The notes under the pieces are model-generated. The model did no database searches. It was not told the origin of the DNA and saw nothing but the letters and a program-made list of their open reading frames with translations. Position numbers and translations under genes: made by a program. 64,000 nt of DNA from the NCBI GenBank assembly GCA_018823835.1, contig JAHJHT010000008.1, positions 186,001 through 250,000 of the forward strand. The letters run 5' to 3'. Positions 43,955 through 53,300 of the stretch are shown one piece after another (position 1 is the first letter of the stretch; each line of letters opens with the position of its first letter). The DNA is from Alphaproteobacteria bacterium. GTDB lineage: Bacteria > Pseudomonadota > Alphaproteobacteria > Rhizobiales > Rhizobiaceae.

Positions 43955-45166
43955 ATGAATATCGAATCCAAGGGCGCAAAGACGACGTCCGGCTCCTTTG
44001 TCTGGAACGATCCATTCCTGATCGAGGACCAGCTGAGTGAGGACGAGCGCATGATCCGCGACGCGGCTGCGAGCTTTGCCGCAGACAAGCTCGCTCCGCG
44101 CATCGAGGACGCCTACCTCAACGAAACCACCGATCCGGCGATCTTTCGTGAGATGGGCGAGGCGGGCCTGCTCGGCATCACCGTGCCGGAAGAATATGGC
44201 GGCCTCGGCGCGGGCTATGTGACCTACGGACTTGTGGCGCGCGAGGTCGAGCGCGTTGATTCCGGGTATCGTTCGATGATGAGCGTGCAGTCGTCGCTCG
44301 TCATGTACCCAATCTATGCCTACGGCTCGGAGGAGCAACGCAAGAAGTTCCTGCCGAAGCTGGCCTCGGGCGAGTGGATCGGCTGCTTTGGCCTTACCGA
44401 ACCCGATGCCGGCTCGGATCCGGGCGGCATGAAGACGCGTGCCGAGAAGACTGCCGACGGCTACCGGCTGACGGGATCCAAGATGTGGATCTCGAACTCG
44501 CCTATCGCCGACGTCTTCGTCGTCTGGGCCAAGTCCGCGGCGCATGACAACCAGATCCGCGGCTTCGTGCTCGAAAAGGGCATGAAAGGCCTGTCCGCCC
44601 CGAAGATCGACGGAAAGCTGTCCCTGCGGGCGTCGATTACCGGCGAGGTCGTGATGGAAGGCGTCGAGGTCGGCGAGGATGCGCTGTTGCCAAACGTGTC
44701 GGGCCTGAAGGGGCCGTTCGGCTGCCTTAACCGCGCCCGCTACGGCATCTCCTGGGGCGCCATGGGTGCGGCCGAGGATTGCTGGCACCGCGCGCGCCAG
44801 TATGGGCTCGACCGCAAGCAGTTCGGCCGGCCGCTGGCCGCCACGCAGCTCTTCCAGAAGAAGCTCGCCGACATGCAGACGGAAATCGCGCTCGGCCTGC
44901 AGGGGTCGCTTCGCGTCGGCCGGTTGATGGACGAGCATAAATTCGCACCCGAGATGATCTCGCTGGTCAAGCGCAACAATTGCGGCAAGGCGCTCGACAT
45001 CGCCCGCCAGGCCCGCGACATGCATGGCGGCAACGGCATCCAGGTCGGCTATCACGTGATGCGCCATGCGCAGAACCTCGAGACGGTGAACACCTACGAG
45101 GGTACGCACGATGTCCATGCCCTCATCCTTGGCCGCGCGCAGACGGGCCTGCAGGCATTCTTCTGA
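43955..45166 (+). CDS. gcdH: glutaryl-CoA dehydrogenase
   Basis: FAD enzyme that converts glutaryl-CoA to crotonyl-CoA in lysine/tryptophan degradation. 403 residues, standard. [20 protein letters not shown] (about residues 147-166) is the acyl-CoA dehydrogenase signature in its GcdH form, and [11 protein letters not shown] follows. The catalytic Glu lies in [20 protein letters not shown] near residue 377. The gene stands alone between its own promoter region and a hairpin. GGAAACTGCC precedes the ATG. Assignment to glutaryl-CoA rather than another acyl-CoA rests on overall resemblance. Confidence 0.92.
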   Translation: MNIESKGAKTTSGSFVWNDPFLIEDQLSEDERMIRDAAASFAADKLAPRIEDAYLNETTDPAIFREMGEAGLLGITVPEEYGGLGAGYVTYGLVAREVERVDSGYRSMMSVQSSLVMYPIYAYGSEEQRKKFLPKLASGEWIGCFGLTEPDAGSDPGGMKTRAEKTADGYRLTGSKMWISNSPIADVFVVWAKSAAHDNQIRGFVLEKGMKGLSAPKIDGKLSLRASITGEVVMEGVEVGEDALLPNVSGLKGPFGCLNRARYGISWGAMGAAEDCWHRARQYGLDRKQFGRPLAATQLFQKKLADMQTEIALGLQGSLRVGRLMDEHKFAPEMISLVKRNNCGKALDIARQARDMHGGNGIQVGYHVMRHAQNLETVNTYEGTHDVHALILGRAQTGLQAFF

Positions 45167-45203
45167 GGAAGTCGGGTAGGCGGGCCCGCATTCGCATGAG
45201 TTG

Positions 45204-45227
45204 ACGCCGGCGTGGCAGCGCCGGCGT
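45204..45227 (+). terminator. GC-rich hairpin after gcdH
   Basis: ACGCCGGCG and CGCCGGCGT form a perfect 9-bp stem with a 6-base loop, 37 bases after the gcdH stop codon. There is no T-run, so termination would depend on other factors. Confidence 0.4.
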
Positions 45228-45362
45228 AGTGGCCTGGTCGGATGCTCGCGCATCTGTTTCCGACACCGATACACAACCTATCTCCAACGCCTCCGAACGG
45301 AAACCGCCTCCGGCTAGTCCTGAGCGTGCGGGGCTAGCTGCGCATTGAGCGCACGGAGATCG

Positions 45363-45845
45363 ATGATGACCATCCATCGCATGCTGGAGAGTGGCGGAGA
45401 GCTCTTCTGGTTCAAGGGTGCACTGATCAACATCCGCGTTTCCTGGATCGCGGGAGAGGATCGCGTCAGCGTGGTGGAGCACTTCATGCCCTACGGCATG
45501 TCACCGCCACTGCACGTGCACCGCAACGAGGACGAGGTCTTCCACATCCTCGAAGGATCCATGCGTATCCAGGTCGACGGCGTCGAGTCCATTGCCCATG
45601 CCGGGCAGACGGTCATGGCCCCCAAGGGCGTTCCGCACAGCTTTCGCGTAGAATCGGCTGAAGGCGCACGTTGCCTGACGATCACGACAGGCGGCGACCT
45701 GGAGCGGATGATCCGCGAGATCGGCGAACCGGCAGACAGCACGCGGCTGGCGCAGCGATACGAGCCCGGCGAGGCGGTGTCGCCAGCCCTTGCCCGGTGC
45801 TGCGCCCGGAACGGCATCGACCTCGTCGGCGCGCCCCTGTCCTGA
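45363..45845 (+). CDS. single-domain cupin protein
   Basis: About 160 residues. The two cupin motifs are clear: PPLHVHRNEDEVFHILEG (His-X-His-X3-Glu metal ligands) and APKGVPHSFRV with the third His. It is probably a metal-dependent dioxygenase/isomerase or a small-molecule-binding protein; function cannot be assigned. GGAG lies 5 bases before the ATG at 45363; a second ATG follows immediately and a TTG lies at 45345. It stands between gcdH and kbl with hairpins on both sides. Confidence 0.87.
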   Translation: MMTIHRMLESGGELFWFKGALINIRVSWIAGEDRVSVVEHFMPYGMSPPLHVHRNEDEVFHILEGSMRIQVDGVESIAHAGQTVMAPKGVPHSFRVESAEGARCLTITTGGDLERMIREIGEPADSTRLAQRYEPGEAVSPALARCCARNGIDLVGAPLS

Positions 45846-45852
45846 CAGGCAA

Positions 45853-45890
45853 AGGGCGCAACCGGCGGCTCGTGCAGGCTGTTGCGCCCT
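45853..45890 (+). terminator. hairpin with flanking direct repeats between the cupin gene and kbl
   Basis: AGGGCGCAAC and GTTGCGCCCT form a perfect 10-bp stem with an 18-base loop, 8 bases after the cupin stop codon. The stem is bracketed by the direct repeat CCTGACAGG (45841-45849 and 45889-45897). No T-run follows. It could be a terminator or part of the kbl leader. Confidence 0.4.
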
Positions 45891-45968
45891 GACAGGGTCG
45901 CATTTGTCATGGATTTTTGCCCCGTGCCGCGCGACAGTCGCGGCATTTGCAACCGGGGTTTGTATCCG

Positions 45969-47156
45969 ATGTCGAACGCGTTCCTTTCCCACCTGACCTC
46001 AGAGCTCGAAGGCCTGAAGGCGGCCGGTCTCTACAAGTCGGAACGCGTGATCACCTCGCCGCAATCGGCCGAGATCGAGGTATCGAACCGCAAGCTGTTG
46101 AACTTCTGCGCCAACAACTACCTTGGCCTCGCCGACAATGACGAGTTGCGTGAGGCGGCGAAGTCTGCACTCGATCGCTACGGCTACGGCATGGCCTCGG
46201 TGCGCTTCATCTGCGGCACGCAGGAGGAGCACAAGCAGCTCGAGGCGAAGATTTCCGGCTTCCTCGGCTTGGAGGACACGATCCTCTACGGCTCCTGTTT
46301 CGACGCCAACGGCGGCCTGTTCGAGACTCTTCTGGGCGAAGAAGACGCCGTCATCTCGGATGCTCTCAATCATGCCTCGATCATCGACGGCGTCAGGCTT
46401 TCCAAGGCAAAGCGCTTTCGCTACGCCAACAACGACATGGCGGCTCTGGAGGAGGAGTTGATGAAGGCCGAGGGCAGCCGTTTCAAGTTGATCGCCACGG
46501 ACGGTGTCTTCTCGATGGATGGCATCATCGCCAACCTGCGGGGCGTTTGCGACCTGGCCGAAAAATACGGCGCCATGGTCATGGTCGACGACAGTCACGC
46601 GGTTGGGTTCGTCGGCGAGCACGGGCGCGGTTCCGCCGAGCATTGCGGCGTCGAGGGCAGGGTCGACATCATCACGGGCACGCTCGGCAAGGCGCTTGGC
46701 GGTGCATCCGGCGGCTACACCAGCGGCAGGCGCGAGGTGGTCGACTGGCTGCGCCAGCGCTCGCGGCCATACCTCTTTTCCAACACGCTGATGCCGGCAA
46801 TTGCCGGCGCGTCGCTGACCGTGTTCGACATGATCGAGCATGGTGGCGCGCTTCGAAAGCAGCTTTATGCGAATGCTGCGCGTTTTCGCAGTGAAATGAC
46901 CAAGCTCGGTTTCACGCTTGCGGGCGCGGACCATCCCATCATCCCGGTCATGCTCGGTGACGCGTCGTTGGCGCAGGAGATGGCTCAAAAGATGCTCGAG
47001 CGCGGCATATATGTGATCGGCTTCTCCTTTCCGGTGGTGCCGAAGGGCCAGGCGCGGATCAGGACACAGATGTCGGCGGCACATTCGACTGAGGACATCG
47101 ACCGTGCGGTGCAGGCATTTGCCGAAACCGGCCGCGAACTGGGTGTAGTTTCCTGA
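45969..47156 (+). CDS. kbl: glycine C-acetyltransferase (2-amino-3-ketobutyrate CoA ligase)
   Basis: PLP enzyme that cleaves 2-amino-3-ketobutyrate with CoA to glycine and acetyl-CoA, the second step of threonine catabolism. 395 residues. [13 protein letters not shown] near residue 45, [15 protein letters not shown] near 209, and the PLP-lysine motif [15 protein letters not shown] near residue 240 are diagnostic. The ATG at 45969 matches the family N-terminus ([20 protein letters not shown], following a few residues). tdh follows after 50 bases, giving the usual kbl-tdh operon. Confidence 0.96.
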   Translation: MSNAFLSHLTSELEGLKAAGLYKSERVITSPQSAEIEVSNRKLLNFCANNYLGLADNDELREAAKSALDRYGYGMASVRFICGTQEEHKQLEAKISGFLGLEDTILYGSCFDANGGLFETLLGEEDAVISDALNHASIIDGVRLSKAKRFRYANNDMAALEEELMKAEGSRFKLIATDGVFSMDGIIANLRGVCDLAEKYGAMVMVDDSHAVGFVGEHGRGSAEHCGVEGRVDIITGTLGKALGGASGGYTSGRREVVDWLRQRSRPYLFSNTLMPAIAGASLTVFDMIEHGGALRKQLYANAARFRSEMTKLGFTLAGADHPIIPVMLGDASLAQEMAQKMLERGIYVIGFSFPVVPKGQARIRTQMSAAHSTEDIDRAVQAFAETGRELGVVS

Positions 47157-47206
47157 CGGGCGCTTGAAGAAGCGATTCGGGATCAAGCGATTCAAAGGAC
47201 GAGATA

Positions 47207-48241
47207 ATGTCGAACATGATGCGTGCGCTGGTGAAGGCAAAGGCCGAGCCGGGCATCTGGATGGAGCAGGTCCCGGTGCCGGAGATCGGGCCGAACGACG
47301 TGCTCATCAAGGTCAAGAAGACCGCGATCTGCGGCACCGACGTTCACATCTACAACTGGGACCAGTGGGCCCAGAAGACGGTTCCGGTGCCGATGGTGAC
47401 CGGTCACGAATTCGTCGGCACCGTTGCCGATTTCGGCGCGGCCGTCACCGAATACACGGTCGGCCAGCGCGTGTCGGGCGAAGGTCATATCGTCTGCGGC
47501 CATTGCCGCAACTGCCGCGCGGGCAGGGGGCACCTCTGCCGCAACACGCTTGGCGTCGGCGTCAACAGGCCGGGCGCCTTTGGCGAGTATCTGGTCCTGC
47601 CCCAGCATAATGTCGTGCCGATTCCCGACGACATTCCCGACGAGATCGCCGCGATCTTCGACCCACTGGGCAATGCGGTCCACACGGCCCTGTCCTTCGA
47701 CCTGGTTGGCGAGGATGTGCTGGTGACCGGCGCCGGTCCGATCGGCATCATGGGCGCGCTGGTCGCGCAATGCGTCGGCGCACGCAAGGTGGTCATCACC
47801 GACATCAATCCGGTGCGCCTCGCGCTGGCCAAGAAGCTCGGCGTGCAGCATGTCGTCGATGCCTCGAAGGAAAAGCTCTCCGACGTCATGCAGGAGGAGG
47901 GCATGCGGGAGGGCTTCGACGTGGGGCTAGAAATGTCGGGTTCGGCGGCGGCCTTCCGCGACATGATCGACACCATGAACAACGGCGGCAAGATCGCCAT
48001 TCTTGGCATCGCGCCGACCGGTTTCGAGATCGACTGGAACAAGGTCATCTTCAAGATGCTGCATCTCAAGGGCATCTACGGCCGCGAAATGTTCGAGACC
48101 TGGTACAAGATGATCGCGCTGGTGCAGGGGCCGCTCGATGTGTCGGGCCTGATCACCCATCGGATCGGCGTCGATGACTACATCGAGGGCTTCGAGGCGA
48201 TGAAGAGCGGTAATTCCGGCAAGGTGGTCATGGACTGGTAG
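47207..48241 (+). CDS. tdh: L-threonine 3-dehydrogenase
   Basis: Zinc- and NAD-dependent enzyme that oxidises threonine to 2-amino-3-ketobutyrate, feeding Kbl. 344 residues. Catalytic zinc site [11 protein letters not shown] near residue 42 and GHEFVG; structural zinc site with four Cys in [15 protein letters not shown]. The NAD-binding motif is [15 protein letters not shown] near residue 172. AAAGGACGAG precedes the ATG. It is the partner of the upstream kbl gene. Confidence 0.96.
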   Translation: MSNMMRALVKAKAEPGIWMEQVPVPEIGPNDVLIKVKKTAICGTDVHIYNWDQWAQKTVPVPMVTGHEFVGTVADFGAAVTEYTVGQRVSGEGHIVCGHCRNCRAGRGHLCRNTLGVGVNRPGAFGEYLVLPQHNVVPIPDDIPDEIAAIFDPLGNAVHTALSFDLVGEDVLVTGAGPIGIMGALVAQCVGARKVVITDINPVRLALAKKLGVQHVVDASKEKLSDVMQEEGMREGFDVGLEMSGSAAAFRDMIDTMNNGGKIAILGIAPTGFEIDWNKVIFKMLHLKGIYGREMFETWYKMIALVQGPLDVSGLITHRIGVDDYIEGFEAMKSGNSGKVVMDW

Positions 48242-48275
48242 GTCGCAGCAGGCTGGCGATGCGCGGGAGAGCTCC

Positions 48276-49145
48276 TTGACCGACAGGCTCGTGATTCTTG
48301 GCTCCAAGGGTGGACCGGCGCTGCGTCCCGGGGGGCCTTGGCCCACCTCGACGCTGCTCGAACTTGGCTGCCGCCGCATCGTGGTCGATTGCGGTCTTGG
48401 TGTGACGCGCGGCCTGACCGATGCCGGGACAGACCTCAAGTCCCTCGACCTGGTCTTCATCACCCATCTCCATTCCGACCACGTCCTCGAACTGGGCCCT
48501 TTGCTGCACACGGCCTGGACAGCGGGGCTGAAGACGCCGGTTCGGGTTTACGGCCCGCGCGGCCTGAATCGATACTGGCAGAAGTTCGCGCAATCGCTGG
48601 AATTCGATATCGAAATCCGGATCGCCGACGAAGGGCGCCCCGACCTTCGCGACCTCGTCACGGTGCAGGAATTCGCGGAAGGAGACGTGCTCGATGAGGA
48701 CGGGCTCTCCGTCTCCGCCCTGTGCGTCGACCATCCGCCGCTCATCGAATGCTATGCGCTGCGCTTTGCGCAGGGCGACCGAAGCATCGTGCTGTCGTCC
48801 GACACGGCTTACTTTCCGCCGCTCGCCGGGTTTGCGCGCGGCACCGATATCCTCGTGCACGAGGCGATGCTCGAAGAGGGTGTCGAACGACTGGTCGCAC
48901 GCACCGGCAACGGCGCACGACTGCGCGAGCATCTGCTGGCCAGCCACACCTTCGCAACAGATGCCGGAAGGATAGCGGCGGAGGCCGGCGTCGGGCGGCT
49001 GGTGCTCAATCACCTGATCCCGGCCGACGATCCGACGATCGGCGAGGAGGATTGGGTCAGGGCAGTGCGGAAAAGCTGGTCTGGTGCCTTGACGATCGGC
49101 CGCGATGGCCTTGTTGTGCTCCTAGCCGACAGCAAGCCGGCGTAA
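48276..49145 (+). CDS. MBL-fold metallo-hydrolase (RNase Z/arylsulfatase-like)
   Basis: A 289-residue metallo-beta-lactamase-fold hydrolase. The metal motif HLHSDH is in VFITHLHSDHVLE near residue 67, with SSDTAYF (Asp ligand) and a later His in ASHTFATDAGRI and LNHLIPADD. The layout resembles RNase Z-like or arylsulfatase-like hydrolases rather than classical beta-lactamases. Start TTG at 48276, with GGGAGAG 5 bases before. It is followed after 12 bases by the FAH-family gene, suggesting a shared catabolic operon. The substrate is unknown. Confidence 0.87.
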   Translation: MTDRLVILGSKGGPALRPGGPWPTSTLLELGCRRIVVDCGLGVTRGLTDAGTDLKSLDLVFITHLHSDHVLELGPLLHTAWTAGLKTPVRVYGPRGLNRYWQKFAQSLEFDIEIRIADEGRPDLRDLVTVQEFAEGDVLDEDGLSVSALCVDHPPLIECYALRFAQGDRSIVLSSDTAYFPPLAGFARGTDILVHEAMLEEGVERLVARTGNGARLREHLLASHTFATDAGRIAAEAGVGRLVLNHLIPADDPTIGEEDWVRAVRKSWSGALTIGRDGLVVLLADSKPA

Positions 49146-49157
49146 TGGGAGGACTGC

Positions 49158-50171
49158 ATGAAGCTGGCGACATTGAAGAACGGTACGCGCGACGGAAAAC
49201 TGGTCGTCGTGTCCCGCGACCTGACGCGGTTTACCGATGCTTCGTTCCTGGCGCCGACGCTTCAGGCAGCGCTCGACGACTGGCGGCGCATTGCGCCTCA
49301 TCTCGCCTCTATGGCTGAGTCGCTGGAGACGGGGGCGGTCCCATCGGACCGCTTTCATGAACACGACGCCCATTCCCCGCTGCCGCGCGCCTATCAATGG
49401 GCCGACTGCTCCGCCTACCTCAATCACGTGGCGCTGGTGCGCAAGTCGCGTGGTCACGAAATGCCACCGAGCTTCGAGACCGACCCGCTGATCTACCAGG
49501 GAGGGTCGGATGCGTTCCTGGGACCGCGCGATCCTGTCCTGGCCGAAAGCGAGGATTTCGGCATCGACCTTGAAGGCGAGATCGCGGTGATCGTCGACGA
49601 CGTGCCGATGGGCGCCTCCGCTGCCGAGTCACTTGATGCGATCAGGCTCGTGATGCTGGTCAACGATGTTTCCCTGCGGGCGCTGGCTCCGGCCGAACTC
49701 GCCAAGGGCTTCGGCTTCTTCCAGTCCAAGCCTTCATCGGCCTGTTCGCCGGTCGCCGTGACGCCAGATGAACTCGGCGACGCCTGGCAGGACGGAAAGC
49801 TGCATCTGCCGCTCAGCGTCGATCTCAATGGCAAGCCGCTTGGCCGGGCCAATGCCGGGGTCGACATGACGTTCGATTTCGGCCAGCTGGTCGCCCATGC
49901 CGCCAAGACGCGCCGGCTCGGCGCCGGCACGATCGTCGGATCGGGCACCGTGTCGAACAGCCTCGATGGCGGACCGGGCAAGTCGGTCGCGGCCGGGGGC
50001 GTTGGCTATTCCTGCCTTGCGGAGTTGCGAACCGTGGAAAGCCTCGAAGACGGAAGCGCAAGGACGCCGTTCATGCATTTCGGCGACACGGTGCGCATCG
50101 AAATGAAGGACAAGGCGGGTCATTCGATCTTCGGCGCGATAGAACAGACCGTCGAACGCTATCAGCGCTGA
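49158..50171 (+). CDS. fumarylacetoacetate hydrolase-family protein
   Basis: A 337-residue member of the FAH superfamily, hydrolases and decarboxylases of oxo-acids. The metal site region is DFGIDLEGEIAVIVDD (about residues 133-148), with MLVNDVSLRAL and KPSSACSPVAVTPDELG following, as in the fumarylacetoacetase-like group. An N-terminal domain of about 95 residues precedes it. GGGAGGA precedes the ATG. The specific reaction is not assigned; the neighbouring MBL hydrolase may act in the same pathway. Confidence 0.9.
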   Translation: MKLATLKNGTRDGKLVVVSRDLTRFTDASFLAPTLQAALDDWRRIAPHLASMAESLETGAVPSDRFHEHDAHSPLPRAYQWADCSAYLNHVALVRKSRGHEMPPSFETDPLIYQGGSDAFLGPRDPVLAESEDFGIDLEGEIAVIVDDVPMGASAAESLDAIRLVMLVNDVSLRALAPAELAKGFGFFQSKPSSACSPVAVTPDELGDAWQDGKLHLPLSVDLNGKPLGRANAGVDMTFDFGQLVAHAAKTRRLGAGTIVGSGTVSNSLDGGPGKSVAAGGVGYSCLAELRTVESLEDGSARTPFMHFGDTVRIEMKDKAGHSIFGAIEQTVERYQR

Positions 50172-50180
50172 GGGCCGGGC

Positions 50181-50492
50181 ATGGGGGCGGGCTTCTTCAT
50201 CTTCAGCGGGGTCTGGGCGCTCGCCATGTTGGCGGTATTCATCAAGGCCATCCGGCTCTCCTACCGCATCGAAGCGCGCTCGGAGGGCCTGCGCAACACC
50301 CTCGGTGTGCCCCAGAAAGCGATGATGATCCATACCGCCTTCAACTGGAAAGTGGCCCGCGATCCCGAGACGCAGGCGCTGAGACGGCGCATGCTTTTCC
50401 TGCTGGCGCTGAACCTCGCCGGCTTCGTCCTTCTGTGGGGCGCATTATGGATGACTGGCAGCGTCGCGGACCTGCCGAATGGAGCTGCGTGA
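50181..50492 (+). CDS. small membrane protein of unknown function
   Basis: 103 residues with a hydrophobic helix near the N-terminus (FFIFSGVWALAMLAVFI, residues 5-21) and one near the C-terminus (FLLALNLAGFVLLWGALWM, residues 73-91), separated by a basic loop. It begins 9 bases after the FAH-family stop codon, so it is probably in that operon. I recognise no family. Its end is convergent with the cyclase-like gene. Confidence 0.75.
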   Translation: MGAGFFIFSGVWALAMLAVFIKAIRLSYRIEARSEGLRNTLGVPQKAMMIHTAFNWKVARDPETQALRRRMLFLLALNLAGFVLLWGALWMTGSVADLPNGAA

Positions 50493-50536
50493 TCGGAGCC
50501 ATCGGTTGACGCGCATCCAATGCTGAACGGGCGTGG

Positions 50537-50552
50537 GCGCCAGTCCTGGCGC
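50537..50552. terminator. small hairpin between convergent genes
   Basis: GCGCCA and TGGCGC form a 6-bp stem with a 4-base loop in the 167-base gap between the small membrane protein gene and the leftward cyclase-like gene. No T-run. The rest of the gap shows nothing I can identify. Confidence 0.25.
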
Positions 50553-50659
50553 TTGCCGCCTGTCTCACGCGGAAATGGTGGCCATGTGGTCCCCGGGAGT
50601 GGAAGCAACCCGACGCAGCCTTGCGCTCTCTGTTGCGTCTCGATTCCCGTCTGCGCCGG

Positions 50660-51922
50660 TCAGTTCTTGACTGTCGGCTTTATCTCGATGCGGTCCATGC
50701 CGGCCGCTATCGCGGCAGGCTCCTTGGCGAATGTGAAGAGCTCAATCTCCTCGGAGACGCCCGGCAACCTCTGATTTCCGATGCTGACCCATTTGCCGGG
50801 GTCGAGCGCAACGATATCCCTGGTGACAAGGGCATCGATCCCGGTCGCCTTGGTCATGGCCTCGATCCTCGACACTTCGTTCACGGTCGGACCGATCACC
50901 GAGAACGTCAGGCGCTGTGAGACACCGATATTGCCGAACATCACCGTGCCGGTGTTCAGGCCGATGCCGAAGCGGATCGGAAACAGGCCCTGCTCGGCGC
51001 GCTCGGCGTTAAGCGCGTCGCGCGCTTTGATCACGTTCTGCAACGCGGTCGTTGCTGCCTTCACCGCAGCCTTTTGCTCGGTGGCATCCTGGTAGGGGAA
51101 GATGGCAAGAACCGCGTCGCCGATGAAGTCGAGGACCTCGCCGCCCGCATCTATGATCGGTGTCGCCGTGCAATCGAAGTAGGTGTTCAGCAGCTGAATA
51201 TAGTCTGCGCCCGGCATCGTATCGGCCAGGGCGGTCGAGGCGCGCATGTCGTTGTACCAGACGACCGCCTTCGTCTCGCGCCCGTCGCCGCGCCGGATCG
51301 AACCCGCAAGGACACGGCTGCCGGCTTCACGGCCGAGATAGGTTTCCGAGATGTTGCGCGCGATGCGCGACTGTATGACGGTCTTGCAGGCGACGGCAAA
51401 GCGGCGCTGGATCTTCTGCAGCGCTTCCAGTTCTTCATTGTTGAAGCCGCCGGCTCGATCGGCCGAGAATGTCGAGATGATGCCCATCTGACCCTTGATG
51501 CCGGTCTCGTTCCTGACCGACAGCGGCGTGATGACGACGAAGTAGTCGGTCATCCCCTGCGCGGCGACCTCTTCCAGCACGGGAAAGTCGAGCAGCTTGC
51601 TCGGTCCATCGAGATTTCGCCGCAACACCAGGACGTCATTCTCGAACATGTAGCGCATCGGGCTGAGCAGCCACGCATCGGACTGGCTCTCCTGGTGCAT
51701 GAACTGTTCGAACTCGGTGTCGCTGCCACGCCGCCACAGGATGGTCTCGGCCTGAAACAGGGGATGCAGAGTCGGCCAGGTCAGGCGCGCCCTGCCGAGT
51801 GGAATGCCTATCGCGTGGATGCGGTTGCACAGGCCTTCGAACATCTTGACGATGTCGGGCTCCGAGAGCGCCTGGTCGACCAGCCACTCGTTAATTCCGG
51901 TAACCAGTGTCCTGTCTGTCAT
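50660..51922 (-). CDS. class III adenylate/guanylate cyclase-family protein with altered substrate residues
   Basis: 420 residues. An N-terminal regulatory region (1-200, partly GAF-like, including TDYFVVITPLSVRN) precedes the cyclase domain (about 205-380). Metal-binding Asp residues appear in WYNDMRAST and FIGDAVLAIF, and the transition-state Asn/Arg pair in NEVSRIE. The two residues that normally select adenine are changed: the Lys of VxKFIGD is Asp (LDFIGD), and the Asp of IGDxVN is Pro (IGPTVN). Activity or product is therefore uncertain. Divergent from the DUF3095 gene; 187 bases separate them. No good Shine-Dalgarno precedes the ATG. Confidence 0.87.
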   Translation of the reverse strand: MTDRTLVTGINEWLVDQALSEPDIVKMFEGLCNRIHAIGIPLGRARLTWPTLHPLFQAETILWRRGSDTEFEQFMHQESQSDAWLLSPMRYMFENDVLVLRRNLDGPSKLLDFPVLEEVAAQGMTDYFVVITPLSVRNETGIKGQMGIISTFSADRAGGFNNEELEALQKIQRRFAVACKTVIQSRIARNISETYLGREAGSRVLAGSIRRGDGRETKAVVWYNDMRASTALADTMPGADYIQLLNTYFDCTATPIIDAGGEVLDFIGDAVLAIFPYQDATEQKAAVKAATTALQNVIKARDALNAERAEQGLFPIRFGIGLNTGTVMFGNIGVSQRLTFSVIGPTVNEVSRIEAMTKATGIDALVTRDIVALDPGKWVSIGNQRLPGVSEEIELFTFAKEPAAIAAGMDRIEIKPTVKN

Positions 51923-52109
51923 AGGGAAACTTTCGTCGCGTTGCGGCCTGGCCGCCAGTCGACATCATTTGGAGTGGCGTGATCGCTTTTTTAAGTGCAG
52001 ATTTGAATTTTGCGTCAACATTTCTCCTTTCTTGGCGGAGACGCTGTCCGGCAACCTACTGCGGGAGGCGGGCTTGCCGCAAACGCCGACCGGAAGGGGA
52101 CCAAGCCAA

Positions 52110-53252
52110 GTGCAAGCCGAAACGGCGCTATTCACCCGGGACCTGCCGGTGCAGAGCGAGTTCCGCACCGTGCTTGACGAGGCCGCCTATCAGCCTGCGC
52201 CCGCGGATTGGCTGATCGGCGTCACCGATGTCGTCGGCTCGCGCAAGGCGATCGCCGACGGACGGTACAAGGCCGTGAACATGGCGGGTGTGGCCATGAT
52301 CAGCGGGCTGATGAACGCGCTCGGCACGCAGGACATTCCCTTCATCTTCGGCGGTGACGGAGCCGCCATCATTTGCGCCCCTGCGGACCGCGAAGTCGTT
52401 GCGCGGACCATGGCTGACACGGTCGCCTGGGTCGGCGACGACCTCGGGCTGACTTTGAGGGCCGCCCTGGTGCCGGTTTCCGCCGTCCGCGCCGAAGGCT
52501 TTGACGTGCTGGTGCAAGCCACCCGGGTGTCCGAGGCAGTGAACAACTACGCCTTCAGGGGCGGCGGCGTGTCACGCGCCGAGGCGCTGATGAAGGAGGG
52601 CAAGTTCGCCGTCGAACCGTCAGCCGCCGGTAGCAAGCCAGACCTGACCGGCCTGTCCTGCCGTTGGTCGCCGATAAAGCCCGAGGGTGAAAGCATCGTC
52701 TCGATCATCATCGAGGCGGGTGAGAGGGCGGGCACGCAGTTTCCGACAATTGCGGCGCGGCTGCTCGAACTTGCAGGCATGGCGTTGCACGATACCGGTT
52801 CGCCGATGCCGCGTGAGGGCCCGCCCGTGAGCTGGCCGCCAGAGGGCCTCGAACTTGAAGCCCGGGCCATGCCAGACGACCGGTCGCTGGCACGTCGCAA
52901 GATGTCACTTTACCTGGGGACACTTTTTGCGTGGTTCGTATTTCGCACAGGCCTGTCAGTTGCCGGGTTCAATCCGAAACGATACAAGGAATTTACATCG
53001 CTCAACACGGACTATAGAAAATTTCAGGACGGTTTGCGCATTACAGTGTCGTTGGGGGACGCCAGGCTGAAGGAGCTGACCAAATTTCTCGAGGCCGAGC
53101 GCGCGGCGAAGAATCTTCGCTACGGAATCTGCGTTCAAGATAGTGCCATCCTCACCTGCTATGTGCCTTCGGTGAACTCGGATTCGCACTTTCATTTCCT
53201 CGACGGGGCAGGGGGTGGCTATGCCCAGGCGGCGGAGAACATGAAGGCCTGA
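52110..53252 (+). CDS. DUF3095 protein, cyclase-like
   Basis: About 380 residues, recognised as DUF3095. Within the first 160 residues the order LIGVTDVVGSRKAI (about 35-48), then FIFGGDGAAIICA (about 78-90), then ATRVSEAVNNYAF looks like a nucleotide-cyclase fold with Asp residues at both metal positions. This resemblance is my reading, not an established function. The C-terminal 130 residues (YLGTLFAWFVFRTGLS onward) form a separate conserved region ending in SDSHFHFLDGAGGGYAQA. GTG start at 52110, with GGGGA about 10 bases upstream; TTG at 52074 is an alternative. The ABC importer follows after 48 bases. Confidence 0.82.
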   Translation: MQAETALFTRDLPVQSEFRTVLDEAAYQPAPADWLIGVTDVVGSRKAIADGRYKAVNMAGVAMISGLMNALGTQDIPFIFGGDGAAIICAPADREVVARTMADTVAWVGDDLGLTLRAALVPVSAVRAEGFDVLVQATRVSEAVNNYAFRGGGVSRAEALMKEGKFAVEPSAAGSKPDLTGLSCRWSPIKPEGESIVSIIIEAGERAGTQFPTIAARLLELAGMALHDTGSPMPREGPPVSWPPEGLELEARAMPDDRSLARRKMSLYLGTLFAWFVFRTGLSVAGFNPKRYKEFTSLNTDYRKFQDGLRITVSLGDARLKELTKFLEAERAAKNLRYGICVQDSAILTCYVPSVNSDSHFHFLDGAGGGYAQAAENMKA

Positions 53253-53300
53253 TCGGGTGCCCTGCATTCGAGACGACGGAGACGAAGGGGGGCCGCCGGC

